Positions 22,288-30,608 are shown, counted from the stretch's first letter. The stretch: 42,799 nt of DNA from a virus (IMGVR_UViG_3300026184_000140:1-42799); one strand, 5' to 3'. The notes: generated by a model from the letters alone, not told the origin. Numbers and translations are program-made.

Positions 22288-25017
22288 ATACATATCGCCG
22301 GTAGCATCGGTGGGGGCCGGCTGCAGGCCGTAGCGTTCCATGACACGCGGATCCAGCACCAGCATGTGATTGACCCGGCGCCGGTTGATGGTCTTGTCGC
22401 CCTTGTCGCTCAGGATGACGCCAGCACGCTGCAGATGCTCGCGCAGGACCTTGGAGGACTTGATGGTGAGGCTGTTCCAGACCTCACGCAGGCGCGTGTT
22501 GTGCTGGATATGATTCATCATGTCCTTGTGGCGAATGTAGAGGCAGCCATCGACATCCTGCCACGGATCCCAGGTATAGGGGTGCCGGTACTGGTTGGAA
22601 TCGATCTCGGACAGGATGATCTCCATGATCCAGACCCAGGGTTCGCGCTCGCTCTCCGTATCCATGATATGGCGGTTCATTTGCTCCACCAGGTCTGCCG
22701 GGAAGGGATAATCCCGGCGATCGAGCTGGGCGAACTCCAGCAGCAGGCTCCAGGCCGTCAGCACGGCTGCGTAGTTCTCGCGCATGCGGTTGGCGCCCGG
22801 ATCCTCGGCTTTGCCGGCGGACGTCTCCCTGCAGAACTCCAGGCAGCGCTGATAGAGCTCGTTGACCTGTTCCCGCGTGCGGCCAGCCAGGAACTCCAGC
22901 CACTGGCGCACCGGGAACAACGGCAGGTTGTCAGGCAGCTTGTCGCCCTTGCGGTCCGTCAGGTCTGTGCGCACCAGCTTGCCTTCCAGGCTCTTCACCG
23001 GCACGTCCTCGCCGGCGAGCAGCACCGGCGCACAGATCAAGAATTCCAGCATCCTGGCGCCGCGGCGCGTCAGGCTGTACTGGTAGGCCTGCTGCAGGCT
23101 GGAAACGGCGCTATCGATGATTTCCTGACGGCCGGCGGAGATCTCCTCCCAGCCGACCGGGTGCGAGGTATGGCTGAGGCTGGTCAGGACGCGGAAGGCG
23201 CTCTCGATGGATTGGCGGCCGAACACGGTCATGCCGATGGTGGATTCCAGCTTCTTGCAGAGCGTGGACTTGCCCGAGCCCTTGGCCGCCTGCATAACCA
23301 GGTGCGGCCAGAAGCCCATCAGCGCCTTGAGGTGCGCACCCAGGGCCCAGACCAGGGTGAGCAGCCCGGCGCTGTGCTGGAAGGTCTTATGATAGGCCTG
23401 GATGACCCTCTGGGCGTCGCTGACGGTCCCGGAGGGGAAAATCAGCTTGCTGTAGGGGCACTGCTGGTCCGGATCCGTGAAATAGCAGTGATGCCCCTCA
23501 TTCACCATTAGGCGGTTATTGAGCCAGCCCAGGCCGACAAAATTAATGGCCTCGCGGCTGCCCAGGTCCGAGGAGCGCTCGAGGATGTTCACCATGCGGC
23601 TGAATACCGCCTTCTTGAATACCGGGCCGAACTTGCCCCACTTGTCGGCGTTATGCAGCTCCTCATCCTCGAACACGCGCCGCTGCAGCACCGGCCCGTG
23701 CCGCGGCGTCTGCACCGAGACGGCAAACAGTGTCTGTGGCATGACGTCCTCGCCGCCGGATAGCACGCTGTTGGCACTGGCGATGGTGACCCGGGAAATG
23801 GACGCGACACGGAAGCCGCAGACGTCCTCGAAACGCATATTGTCGCGGCCGCTCTCGCTGTCCTGCTCCACCTTGTCCACGTAGGTGGTGAAATCCTCCT
23901 TTACCCGGTAGCGCCAATAACGGGCATAGTCGTGGGACGGCAGGTAAAGCCGGGAGCGCCCTTTCATGAACTTGACTTCACCGGGCAGGCCCTGCAGCGC
24001 CCAGGGCTCCAGGCGCTTCAGGGCAAACTTCAGTTCCTCCGCGCCGGCAGCCTGCAGGATATCGTTAACGTCGTTGTGCTCCCATTCGCCCTGGTCCACC
24101 AGCATGGCGGCGATGTTCTTGCCGGCGAGAATGTCATAGAGCTGCCAGGCCGCCTCCTGGCCGGCACAGCGGTTTTTCTTGTCCGGCTCATCGTTATCGA
24201 AACACAGGATCAGCTGCTGGCCATGAAACCAGGTCCAGTCGATAGCATCCAGCGCCCGGATGGCGCGCACGGCCACCGCGGCCGTGTACGGCATGCCACA
24301 GCATTCGATGGATAGCGCATTGATGGCGGATTCCACCACATAGACCGTCCGCGCGTCGCGCAGGCGCTGGATATCCAGATAATAGGGATAACCGGCCTTC
24401 TCGCCGAAGGTCTGGGTCTTGGTGCCGCCGTTCAGTTCCGGATCCAGATAGCGCAGATCCACGCTCTTGACCGCGCCCGGGTTCAAGCTTTTCACGATAA
24501 AGGCCACTGCCGGCCCGCCGTGCCCGAACTGGCCGGCGTCCACCTTCGGCGAGGTCCAGGTATTGAAGCCCACGGCGCCGGCCTTGATGGCCTTGTCCAC
24601 CAGCTCCTCTGTGAGCCCGCGCTCAGTAATCAGATAATCCCGCGCCTGGTCCGCCTCCTTCTGGGCGAACCAGGCGATTTTCTCATGCAGTTCGCGCGGC
24701 GCATCTTTCCGGGGTGCAAGGGGTTGATCCTTCTCCATGGGGATCTGCAGCAGCTCGTGCAGCCGGCGCACCGCGGCCGAGACGTCGCAGCCCTCCACGT
24801 ACATGACCAGGTCGACGCAGCTGCCGCGCGCCTCGTCACCGCCGGAATGATCCGTCCAGAACCAGCGGCCATGACGCTGAAAAATAGAGAGCGAGGGATT
24901 TTTGTCCTCATGCTGCGGGCTGCGGTAATTGCCACGATTGCCGGCCGGCCGCTCCAGTCCCAGGAGCCGGGCTATCTCATGGAGATCGTAGGTCTTGAGG
25001 TCATTGATGGATGCCAT
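22276..25017 (-). CDS. Primase-helicase (Toprim plus P-loop ATPase)
   Basis: The 913-residue replication protein has an N-terminal region shaped like a CHC2 primase finger (YRSPQHEDKNPSLSI; SCVDLVMYVEG), but the first Cys is replaced by Ser. A Toprim domain shows VYVVESAINALS (Glu229) and LCFDNDEPDKK (Asp274, Asp276). A DUF927-like helicase has Walker A AAKGSGKSTLCKKL at 577-590. The C-terminus may be a winged helix (residues about 840-900). It probably unwinds and primes DNA at the adjacent iteron-like region. Confidence 0.87.
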   Translation of the reverse strand: MASINDLKTYDLHEIARLLGLERPAGNRGNYRSPQHEDKNPSLSIFQRHGRWFWTDHSGGDEARGSCVDLVMYVEGCDVSAAVRRLHELLQIPMEKDQPLAPRKDAPRELHEKIAWFAQKEADQARDYLITERGLTEELVDKAIKAGAVGFNTWTSPKVDAGQFGHGGPAVAFIVKSLNPGAVKSVDLRYLDPELNGGTKTQTFGEKAGYPYYLDIQRLRDARTVYVVESAINALSIECCGMPYTAAVAVRAIRALDAIDWTWFHGQQLILCFDNDEPDKKNRCAGQEAAWQLYDILAGKNIAAMLVDQGEWEHNDVNDILQAAGAEELKFALKRLEPWALQGLPGEVKFMKGRSRLYLPSHDYARYWRYRVKEDFTTYVDKVEQDSESGRDNMRFEDVCGFRVASISRVTIASANSVLSGGEDVMPQTLFAVSVQTPRHGPVLQRRVFEDEELHNADKWGKFGPVFKKAVFSRMVNILERSSDLGSREAINFVGLGWLNNRLMVNEGHHCYFTDPDQQCPYSKLIFPSGTVSDAQRVIQAYHKTFQHSAGLLTLVWALGAHLKALMGFWPHLVMQAAKGSGKSTLCKKLESTIGMTVFGRQSIESAFRVLTSLSHTSHPVGWEEISAGRQEIIDSAVSSLQQAYQYSLTRRGARMLEFLICAPVLLAGEDVPVKSLEGKLVRTDLTDRKGDKLPDNLPLFPVRQWLEFLAGRTREQVNELYQRCLEFCRETSAGKAEDPGANRMRENYAAVLTAWSLLLEFAQLDRRDYPFPADLVEQMNRHIMDTESEREPWVWIMEIILSEIDSNQYRHPYTWDPWQDVDGCLYIRHKDMMNHIQHNTRLREVWNSLTIKSSKVLREHLQRAGVILSDKGDKTINRRRVNHMLVLDPRVMERYGLQPAPTDATGDMYPPP

Positions 25018-25020
25018 GTT

Positions 25021-25428
25021 TTACTTTTCATTATTATCGGTTACGGCGTGGGCACCATGGTTTTTTCGATTTTGAGAAGTAATAATCGCACGCTGGAGTC
25101 CCAGGAATTGCGCCATAGATTTACAGGCATTGCGGGATCGCCGAAATCCATTTTTCTCCATGGTGAGTGAGACCAGATCATAATGAACCTTTCCGCGATA
25201 TTTTTTCTGTCGCGTAACGATATCGATTAGTAGCTCTTTTTCCTGCTTGCTCCAGTTGAGCTGACGGCGCCCATGATTGGTACGGATATACCCCATACTC
25301 CATGCCTTGTTATAAATCGCCTGTCTACTCCGATGGGGAAGCGCTGCCTGTACCAGATCTGCACCACCTATTTTGTAGAAGAAGCGCATACAGAATGTTT
25401 CATAAAGATTAAAATAATTGGATGCCAT
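25021..25428 (-). CDS. Hypothetical DNA-binding-like protein
   Basis: The 135-residue basic protein has a helix-turn-helix-like segment (LPHRSRQAIYNKAWSMGYIR) and an aromatic SANT/Myb-like stretch (LNWSKQEKELLIDIVTRQKK). Two such elements in tandem are seen in phage Myb-like or GcrA-like regulators. Lower GC than its neighbours. It lies 3 bases before the primase-helicase. No named family is claimed. Confidence 0.6.
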   Translation of the reverse strand: MASNYFNLYETFCMRFFYKIGGADLVQAALPHRSRQAIYNKAWSMGYIRTNHGRRQLNWSKQEKELLIDIVTRQKKYRGKVHYDLVSLTMEKNGFRRSRNACKSMAQFLGLQRAIITSQNRKNHGAHAVTDNNEK

Positions 25429-25430
25429 TT

Positions 25431-25850
25431 TTATCCGGTAACGATATCGCCCTGGGTTGCTTTCAGCTCCCGCAACTCGCGTGTTACCTCCGCCAGCTTG
25501 TCCTGCAGGCTGGTATTGTGCTGCAGCAAGCAGACGGCCCAGGCCTCGAAATACTCCAGGCGATAGCCGTCCATAATTAGCTGTTGCAGAACGTCACAGA
25601 GGATATCCTTCAGCTGCGGCCAGTCATCGAGCGGCTGGGGAAAGCAGCCTTTGCCATAAGGCTCGAACCGGGTCAGTACCTGGGCCCGGTCGGCGTCATC
25701 CTGGATTTCCTCCAGGGCCTGGATATAGCGGGCCAGCCGGCGCAGCGCGCCATCCAGGTCCTGCTGCACGATCGGCTGCCGGAACTTCGCGGTCTGGGAT
25801 AGGAAATAATGGCAATCCTTGAGGGTATTAATAATGGTTGAATCGGTCAT
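25431..25850 (-). CDS. Hypothetical early protein
   Basis: The 139-residue, mostly helical protein starts MTDSTIINTLKDCHYFLS at ATG 25850, which overlaps the upstream stop by 4 bases. The central part is rich in Gln, Asp and Leu (QQDLDGALRRLARYIQALEE). It is part of the coupled early operon. Function is unknown. Confidence 0.65.
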   Translation of the reverse strand: MTDSTIINTLKDCHYFLSQTAKFRQPIVQQDLDGALRRLARYIQALEEIQDDADRAQVLTRFEPYGKGCFPQPLDDWPQLKDILCDVLQQLIMDGYRLEYFEAWAVCLLQHNTSLQDKLAEVTRELRELKATQGDIVTG

Positions 25851-26101
25851 GCTTTGCCCTTCCCTTTCGGAAATGGATAATCCGGCGTTACCAGCACCGG
25901 CGGCTGGGAGGATCCGCTGATCACCCAGAGCCACATTTTCCCGGTGAAGAGAAACCGCAGGCGATCCCGGAATCCGCCGCGCCAGCAGCTGATCGAATTC
26001 TTGCCGTCGTTATAGACCGGCAGCGGCGTGCATTCCTCATCCGTCATACTGCTTGGTTTTTTCAAAACTTGTGTCTGCTCTGGAAATGAAATCGGTTTCA
26101 T
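25847..26101 (-). CDS. Conserved small phage protein
   Basis: The 84-residue protein has the pattern MTDEECTPLPVYNDGKNSIS followed by CWRGGFRDRLRFLFTGKMWL and WVISGSSQPPV. I recognise this as a widespread hypothetical protein of temperate phages. It is coupled to the Cys-rich gene upstream by ATGA. Its Trp/Phe-rich centre suggests a membrane-surface or protein-binding role, which is unproven. Confidence 0.75.
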   Translation of the reverse strand: MKPISFPEQTQVLKKPSSMTDEECTPLPVYNDGKNSISCWRGGFRDRLRFLFTGKMWLWVISGSSQPPVLVTPDYPFPKGKGKA

Positions 26102-26262
26102 GTTGTTACCTCGATATCGTCATCATCAGAACATTCGCAATACTGTTCAGGAAGATTACAGCCCTCACAGATTGCCCAGCACGCCGGGTCATGGCAGTTA
26201 TCACAGCCGCAGCCCCCGAACTGGTCAGAGGCGCAGCAGACGAATCCGCAGGCATTACACAT
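26098..26262 (-). CDS. Very Cys-rich 54-residue protein
   Basis: The protein begins MCNACGFVCCASDQFGGCGC and has 12 Cys in 54 residues, ending in an acidic tail (SDDDDIEVTT). The Cys spacing suggests two or three zinc or metal sites. An ATG at 26271 is an alternative start, but the AGAGG site fits 26262 better. The stop overlaps the next ATG. It resembles small Cys-rich proteins found next to the same neighbours in other phages; the function is unknown. Confidence 0.72.
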   Translation of the reverse strand: MCNACGFVCCASDQFGGCGCDNCHDPACWAICEGCNLPEQYCECSDDDDIEVTT

Positions 26263-26533
26263 CGTTGTCATTCCTCTTTCGTTCCCAGCGCGGGCAGGCC
26301 GGATCCCGGGCGCGGATATCGGTAGTGCGGCTATGCGTCCAGCTGGATCTCATCAGGCCGCATTTCGGGAATGTCTTGCCGCTGCCCACCCTCGCGCTGC
26401 AGTAGTGCCGGCAGGTCCTGCAGGTCTCGCCGGCAGGCCCGCGGCCGGGGATGCCGGCGTGGCCGCGGGGCTCGATATAATGCTTGCCCCGGGCCGGGGG
26501 CGGAGGATCTCCGAATAGATCAGGCGTCGGCAT
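26255..26533 (-). CDS. Conserved zinc-binding early phage protein
   Basis: The 92-residue protein begins MPTPDLFGDPPPPARGKHYI and has a four-Cys pattern: GETCRTCRHY, FPKCGLMRSSWTHSRTTDIR, then PACPRWE. This pattern recurs in hypothetical early proteins of temperate phages. It follows the methyltransferase remnant by one base and overlaps the Cys-rich gene. DNA binding is possible but not shown. Confidence 0.72.
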   Translation of the reverse strand: MPTPDLFGDPPPPARGKHYIEPRGHAGIPGRGPAGETCRTCRHYCSARVGSGKTFPKCGLMRSSWTHSRTTDIRARDPACPRWERKRNDNDV

Positions 26534-26534
26534 A

Positions 26535-27122
26535 TCAGCCCGTTATTGCCTTAACTGCCCACATGACTGATTCTTCCAGCTTTGTCTTGGCCAGTGCACG
26601 TTCCCGTGTCGAGGCCCGCGAGATGTTCCCGCAGCAAGATGCTTCCGCCTTGTCTTCAGTTCCTGCAATGAGGTCCACAGGATCGTCCTGCCAGGCTTCG
26701 CACATGAGCCAGATCCCGCGCAGGGTGAGTGCATTCAGGGCCTGGTATTTCTCCGTGGTGCTGCGCTTCTGGGACAGCAGGCCGGAGAAGCCCTTGCAGG
26801 GCGCGGAAAGGAATACGATATGCGGATGCTCATCGCCGGCGGCGCAGCGGATATCCGCCGGCATCGCCTCGCGCCAGACCGTAGGCGGCTCCTGGCCGTG
26901 GTAATGGCGGTATTGCTCGCGGCTGAACAGATCCATGCAGGTGCCGCGCACGCCGGCCAGGCGCTCGAAATCCCGGATCGCCGCCGGCTCGCTATCCACG
27001 CCGCCCAGGCAGCGGAACCGGGCCTCCATGCTGCCGACGCGGGCATGGCCCTGATTGAACCCCTTGGCGCCGCCGCCCAGGCCGCAGAAGAAATGGAAAT
27101 GCCGGATTTCAATCGGGGTCAT
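26535..27122 (-). CDS. C5 cytosine methyltransferase, degenerate C-terminus
   Basis: The 195-residue protein has the SAM-binding motif FFCGLGGGAKGF (residues 11-22) and the catalytic SAPCKGFSGLL with Cys109. From about residue 145 the sequence departs from the family. Where an ENV motif is expected, GNISRAS appears, and the target-recognition domain and last motifs are absent; full-length phage relatives are about 300 residues or more. It is either inactive, or a SAM-binding remnant. The start overlaps the ASCH stop by ATGA. Confidence 0.75.
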   Translation of the reverse strand: MTPIEIRHFHFFCGLGGGAKGFNQGHARVGSMEARFRCLGGVDSEPAAIRDFERLAGVRGTCMDLFSREQYRHYHGQEPPTVWREAMPADIRCAAGDEHPHIVFLSAPCKGFSGLLSQKRSTTEKYQALNALTLRGIWLMCEAWQDDPVDLIAGTEDKAEASCCGNISRASTRERALAKTKLEESVMWAVKAITG

Positions 27123-27484
27123 AACGGCAGCACCCCCTGATCCGGCGCATTGAACAGGCCCAGGCGGCCGACGCAGTTATAGAACTGCACCGGCTCGACC
27201 TCGGTGATGACCAGGCCCCAGGGGCCGAAGAACCAGGGCGAGTTCATGGCCTCCACGCAGTTCACGAGGCGGCCGCGGGCGACGATGCCGCCGCGGGGGA
27301 GATTGCCGGGGACCTTTATGCCCATGGTGTCCTGGATCCAGCGCTTGCCCTGCAGATCGAAGGTTTTGCTGGCATGGAGCAGCAGCGGGCCGCGGTAGGT
27401 GGTGCGCCAGCTGCGGTTCTCCACGTCCTTGCCGGCATGGAGAAAGGCCCAGATCCACGGCTGACGGATGGAGAGTGCCTTCAT
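27119..27484 (-). CDS. ASCH-domain protein
   Basis: The 121-residue protein starts MKALSIRQPWIWAFLHAGKD at ATG 27484. The pattern SIRQPWAxxI...GKDVENRSWRT is the ASCH signature, with HASK further on. ASCH proteins bind RNA or modified nucleic acids and are frequent in phages beside methyltransferases, as here. Its specific target is unknown. Confidence 0.85.
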   Translation of the reverse strand: MKALSIRQPWIWAFLHAGKDVENRSWRTTYRGPLLLHASKTFDLQGKRWIQDTMGIKVPGNLPRGGIVARGRLVNCVEAMNSPWFFGPWGLVITEVEPVQFYNCVGRLGLFNAPDQGVLPL

Positions 27485-27485
27485 A

Positions 27486-27662
27486 TCAGGCTGTCGCCTT
27501 GTCCTGCTGGATGCGCTGGTGGACTTCCTCGCGGTGCACATCGATATCCCTGGGCGCTGTCACGCCCAGGCGCACCTGATTGCCGCGAATTTCGATCACT
27601 TCGACGATGATATTGTCATTTATCACCAGCCGTTCACTCTGCCTGCGGGTCAGTATCAGCAT
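27486..27662 (-). CDS. csrA: CsrA carbon storage regulator
   Basis: The 58-residue protein is a complete CsrA. It begins [18 protein letters not shown], followed by [20 protein letters not shown] and [11 protein letters not shown], with the RNA-contacting Leu4, Arg6, and Arg44 present at the usual places. CsrA dimers bind GGA in mRNA leaders and block or aid translation. AGGAG lies 9 bases before the ATG. Carried by a phage it may retarget host post-transcriptional control or regulate phage mRNAs, many of which have GGA-containing leaders. Confidence 0.93.
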   Translation of the reverse strand: MLILTRRQSERLVINDNIIVEVIEIRGNQVRLGVTAPRDIDVHREEVHQRIQQDKATA

Positions 27663-27675
27663 TGCATGGCACTCC

Positions 27676-27873
27676 TTACGTGGTTTTGATTTGACCGCTG
27701 AACTGGATCAGCTTGTGATTTTTCGCGGCGTCCGAATTGAGGAATTCCCGGTGCTGCCGGATCTCGAGATCTGCCTCCTCCGGCGTCCGCCCCTGCTCTA
27801 TGAGCCAGCCGCGGAATTCCTGCAGGGCCTCTTCAAGCTGGTCATGGTTGAAACAGAAATAGCTGTTACTCAT
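27676..27873 (-). CDS. Small hypothetical protein
   Basis: The 65-residue protein begins [20 protein letters not shown] and has helical segments ([16 protein letters not shown]). It overlaps the end of the HerA-type ATPase gene by 8 bases and precedes csrA. No family is recognised. Confidence 0.62.
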   Translation of the reverse strand: MSNSYFCFNHDQLEEALQEFRGWLIEQGRTPEEADLEIRQHREFLNSDAAKNHKLIQFSGQIKTT

Positions 27874-29617
27874 AAGGGAACAGGACCTCCGTGGCTTTAA
27901 CGTAACCGGATTGCGGATAATCGATGGCGCCCAGGGTGCGCAGTTTGCCCAGGTTGTTGCCATAGCCCCCACTGGTCGGCGAGCAACCCAGGCGCTCAGC
28001 CAGAGCATGCTTGCTGATGGAATCGGGATAAATGGCAATCACTTCCTCGAGGATCCGCGCCTGGGAATTGCTGACCATGTCCTGCCAGCATTCGTGATAC
28101 TCCTCCAGGTTCATGGGCTCTGATGCCTGGACCAGGGTGCGGCCGGCATCAGTAAGGCTAATACGGCCCGGTGCTGGATAATCCACATAACCCATGGTGC
28201 GTAGCTTGCCCAGATTATTACCATAACCGCCGCTCTTGGGGCTGAACCTGCAGAAGCCCGCCAGGGTAGCCTTGAGCGGCGTGAGGACGTCGGCGGCCTC
28301 GAGCTCGCCCAGGCGCGTCAGAATACGCTGCTGCGAAGAGGATATGTTGCTGTCCGCCGGCGGCGCGGCCGCGGAGCTGGCGGGCGGCCTGGATGGCGGT
28401 AATGGCTGCCGGTGAGATCCGCTGCCTCGGTGAGCGGCGAACTGTCCGAGCTTCCCAGTGCCGGCTTTCGACTGGGCCGGGGCCAGCTGCTCCGGTAATG
28501 GATAGTTATCGGCAGTCTGCAGCAGGCTCTCCAGATGCTTGCGGATGCCGGCAGCGTCCTGCTGCAGCAGCCGGGCGTGGCGCTGCAGCTCCTTGCCCAG
28601 GGCCGTCAGAATTGTCTGGCGCTCCTTTTCCACGGCCGCCTGTACCTGCTCCCGGACCTCGGCCGGATCCGCGCCGCCGGCCTTCCTGGCGCGCGTCAGT
28701 TCGCTCCTGAGGCGCGTTACCTCCTGCCGGAGCTCGGAGGCCGTGGTGAGCTCCTTTTGTGCCTCCGTGGGCAGATCCTGCAGCTCGGCCAGGATTTTCT
28801 TGATCCGGGCCGTGGGTGGCGGCGGCTCGGCGATGATCTGCTGGTTCGGATCCGGGTGGGTGGTCTTGACGCCGCCCACCTTGACGCGGGTGACGTCGTT
28901 GATCAGGGCCGGACCATAGCAGTAGAACTCGCCCTCGCCCAGGTGCCGCAGGGACTGGCGCTGCTCGCGGTCGGTGAAGCCCAGTTCCTCGGCGGCGCGT
29001 TTCACGTCCACATCCAGGATGGTGCGGCCCACCAGCTTGTTGTTCATTTCCGCGGCCAGGTCCTTATTGAGCTTGGCCAGGCGCTGCGTGGCGGCGAGGA
29101 GACAGAAACCGCGCTTGCGGCCGCGGGTACCTACTGCGATGACACTGCCGGCGCTCTCGGCCTGAGTCTTCTCAGGGCAATAATCGTGCGCCTCGTCCAG
29201 GCCCACCAGCACCGGGTGCCAGAGCTTCTTGGGCGCATTTACCAAGGCATCGCAGAAGAGCTTGACGAACCGCTGGCGGTCGCGGGGATTTAAATCAAAA
29301 ATATCGATGACCGCGCTGACCTGGGTTTCCAGCAGGCGGGTAGCCAGCAGCCTCGCCGTCGCCGGCGTGGCCACGACGTCGGCGTCCGCCGGCGCGCAGA
29401 TAATGTAATCGTTCTTTTCCCGCAGGGTATGAAACTCGCCCTCCGGATCAATGATGATCTGCTGGATGCTGCCGAAAGTCTGCTCGAAGATACGTCGCAG
29501 CAGCCAGGACTTGCCGGCGCCGGAATTCGCGGTGACCAACAGCCGGGTTTTCATCAGGCGCGCGATATCAATATAGATATTCTTGCCATCCGCCTTGCCT
29601 ATATTCGGTATGCTCAC
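27866..29617 (-). CDS. HerA/FtsK-type ATPase with tandem winged-helix C-terminus
   Basis: The 583-residue ATPase has Walker A TANSGAGKSWLLRR (residues 29-42), Walker B VLVGLDEAHDY (DEAH at 141-144) and a TRGRKRGFCLLAATQ sensor region. Coiled coil occupies about 280-380, followed by a disordered Pro/Ser linker. Two near-identical C-terminal repeats each contain SGGYGNNLGKLRT and end in DYP, probably winged-helix DNA-binding units. Family members are common in phages and act as DNA pumps or in DNA processing. Its start overlaps the upstream stop by ATGA. Confidence 0.85.
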   Translation of the reverse strand: MSIPNIGKADGKNIYIDIARLMKTRLLVTANSGAGKSWLLRRIFEQTFGSIQQIIIDPEGEFHTLREKNDYIICAPADADVVATPATARLLATRLLETQVSAVIDIFDLNPRDRQRFVKLFCDALVNAPKKLWHPVLVGLDEAHDYCPEKTQAESAGSVIAVGTRGRKRGFCLLAATQRLAKLNKDLAAEMNNKLVGRTILDVDVKRAAEELGFTDREQRQSLRHLGEGEFYCYGPALINDVTRVKVGGVKTTHPDPNQQIIAEPPPPTARIKKILAELQDLPTEAQKELTTASELRQEVTRLRSELTRARKAGGADPAEVREQVQAAVEKERQTILTALGKELQRHARLLQQDAAGIRKHLESLLQTADNYPLPEQLAPAQSKAGTGKLGQFAAHRGSGSHRQPLPPSRPPASSAAAPPADSNISSSQQRILTRLGELEAADVLTPLKATLAGFCRFSPKSGGYGNNLGKLRTMGYVDYPAPGRISLTDAGRTLVQASEPMNLEEYHECWQDMVSNSQARILEEVIAIYPDSISKHALAERLGCSPTSGGYGNNLGKLRTLGAIDYPQSGYVKATEVLFPYE

Positions 29618-29877
29618 TTAGTTGTTGCCTCGATGGCTATGGGGATCTCGGCGTCGAATTCACGGGCCAGGCGCCGAAACCATGGATCCCGAATAAGCTG
29701 ATAAAACTCCGGCTGCTCGCGCTGCAGGTATTTAATAGCGCCGCAGAGTCGATCCAGGGGCAGCCGATTGAGATAAATAATCTTATATTTGCGGCCGGCC
29801 CTGATGCCGATGGCATGATAGTCACAGCCCTTGCGTTCCGATTCAGATAAAGGTCTGATCGTCATTCCATCCATCAC
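29614..29877 (-). CDS. Hypothetical early protein
   Basis: The 87-residue basic protein begins MMDGMTIRPLSESERKGCDY and carries IGIRAGRKYKIIYLNRLPLD. It is coupled to the HerA-type ATPase gene. No family is recognised. The start could be any of three nearby ATG codons. Confidence 0.62.
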   Translation of the reverse strand: MMDGMTIRPLSESERKGCDYHAIGIRAGRKYKIIYLNRLPLDRLCGAIKYLQREQPEFYQLIRDPWFRRLAREFDAEIPIAIEATTK

Positions 29878-30079
29878 GGCCCTTTTTCCCCATGATAGAA
29901 ACCAGGATCAGTGCCAGCGGCGCGAGAACCGGCCATAAATAGATCATCAGCAGGGTGAAATACCAGTTCTCCAGCCAGCGACTGAATGCCGGGCGGGTTT
30001 CCAGTACCAGCGCGAGCAATATGCCGATAGTGGTATAGATAATTCCCATCACAAACGCAGTAAACAATGCGGTAATCAT
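29843..30079 (-). CDS. Small membrane protein
   Basis: The 78-residue protein has two hydrophobic helices (MITALFTAFVMGIIYTTIGI and FTLLMIYLWPVLAPLALILV) and a positively charged C-terminus. Its ATG overlaps the stop of the 46-residue ORF. GGAGG-like AAGGAGG lies upstream. It could be involved in superinfection immunity or membrane anchoring; nothing specific is visible. Confidence 0.65.
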   Translation of the reverse strand: MITALFTAFVMGIIYTTIGILLALVLETRPAFSRWLENWYFTLLMIYLWPVLAPLALILVSIMGKKGRDGWNDDQTFI

Positions 30080-30216
30080 GGCTGCCTCCTTGGTGGATAA
30101 GTTGCCAGGCCTGGACACTGCCGGTCATACACCGTCAATTTCGGCTCGTGCGGGGTCCGCCTGGCCTCGGCTGGTGGGGGGATGGATGAACCGCACCTGG
30201 CCACGCATGCGCTCAT
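30076..30216 (-). CDS. 46-residue ORF, possible small gene
   Basis: This ORF fills an otherwise empty 136-base gap. Its ATG shares one base with the preceding stop (TGATG) and its TGA overlaps the next ATG (ATGA), exactly as expected in this coupled operon. The product starts MSACVARCGSSIPPP and ends KLTVYDRQCPGLATYP plus six residues. No family is recognised, and the evidence is positional. Confidence 0.45.
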   Translation of the reverse strand: MSACVARCGSSIPPPAEARRTPHEPKLTVYDRQCPGLATYPPRRQP

Positions 30217-30608
30217 CACTCAGCCGCCCCTGCCCGGGTTGTACTTGCCGGCTTGGTACCGGCAGGGGTTTTAGCGGGAGACCCGGGCTTGCTCCCTTCC
30301 CCCTGGGTGGTGGTTCCACCCAGGACTGCATAAACCTGTGAGAGAATTTCCTTTACGCCCTCGTCAATATGGCGGGGATAAAGCGAGCAATAGGCCATGA
30401 CCTTGCCAAGGACGTCCCCGCTCTGTTCCGATGGGAGATAGCGGATGCCGCGCTGGCGCAGCTTGCCCTGCTTGCAGGTGACCAATAGCAGGCCGCGGCG
30501 GTTTAATTTGATGGCATCGATGAGCTTGCCGCGCCGGCGGTACTGCACGTTGATATGGCCGTGCCAGTCGATGAAGAGTGCGAAATGGGCGGGGTTGAGT
30601 TTAATCAT
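30216..30608 (-). CDS. Hypothetical early protein
   Basis: The 130-residue protein begins MIKLNPAHFALFIDWHGHIN. It has a basic beta-rich half (LIDAIKLNRRGLLLVTCKQG), then a helical part, and ends in a low-complexity Pro/Thr/Ala tail. The ATG overlaps the upstream stop by 4 bases. Function is unknown. Confidence 0.66.
   Translation of the reverse strand: MIKLNPAHFALFIDWHGHINVQYRRRGKLIDAIKLNRRGLLLVTCKQGKLRQRGIRYLPSEQSGDVLGKVMAYCSLYPRHIDEGVKEILSQVYAVLGGTTTQGEGSKPGSPAKTPAGTKPASTTRAGAAE

Noticed and set aside
22207-23511. Rightward ORF of 434 codons
   Set aside because: Antisense to the primase-helicase, with composition typical of a shadow frame; no motifs.
30125-30331. 68-codon leftward ORF overlapping 30216-30608
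   Set aside because: It overlaps a better gene for most of its length and is Pro/Arg/Gly-rich. The 46-codon frame at 30076-30216 has far better start and stop junctions.
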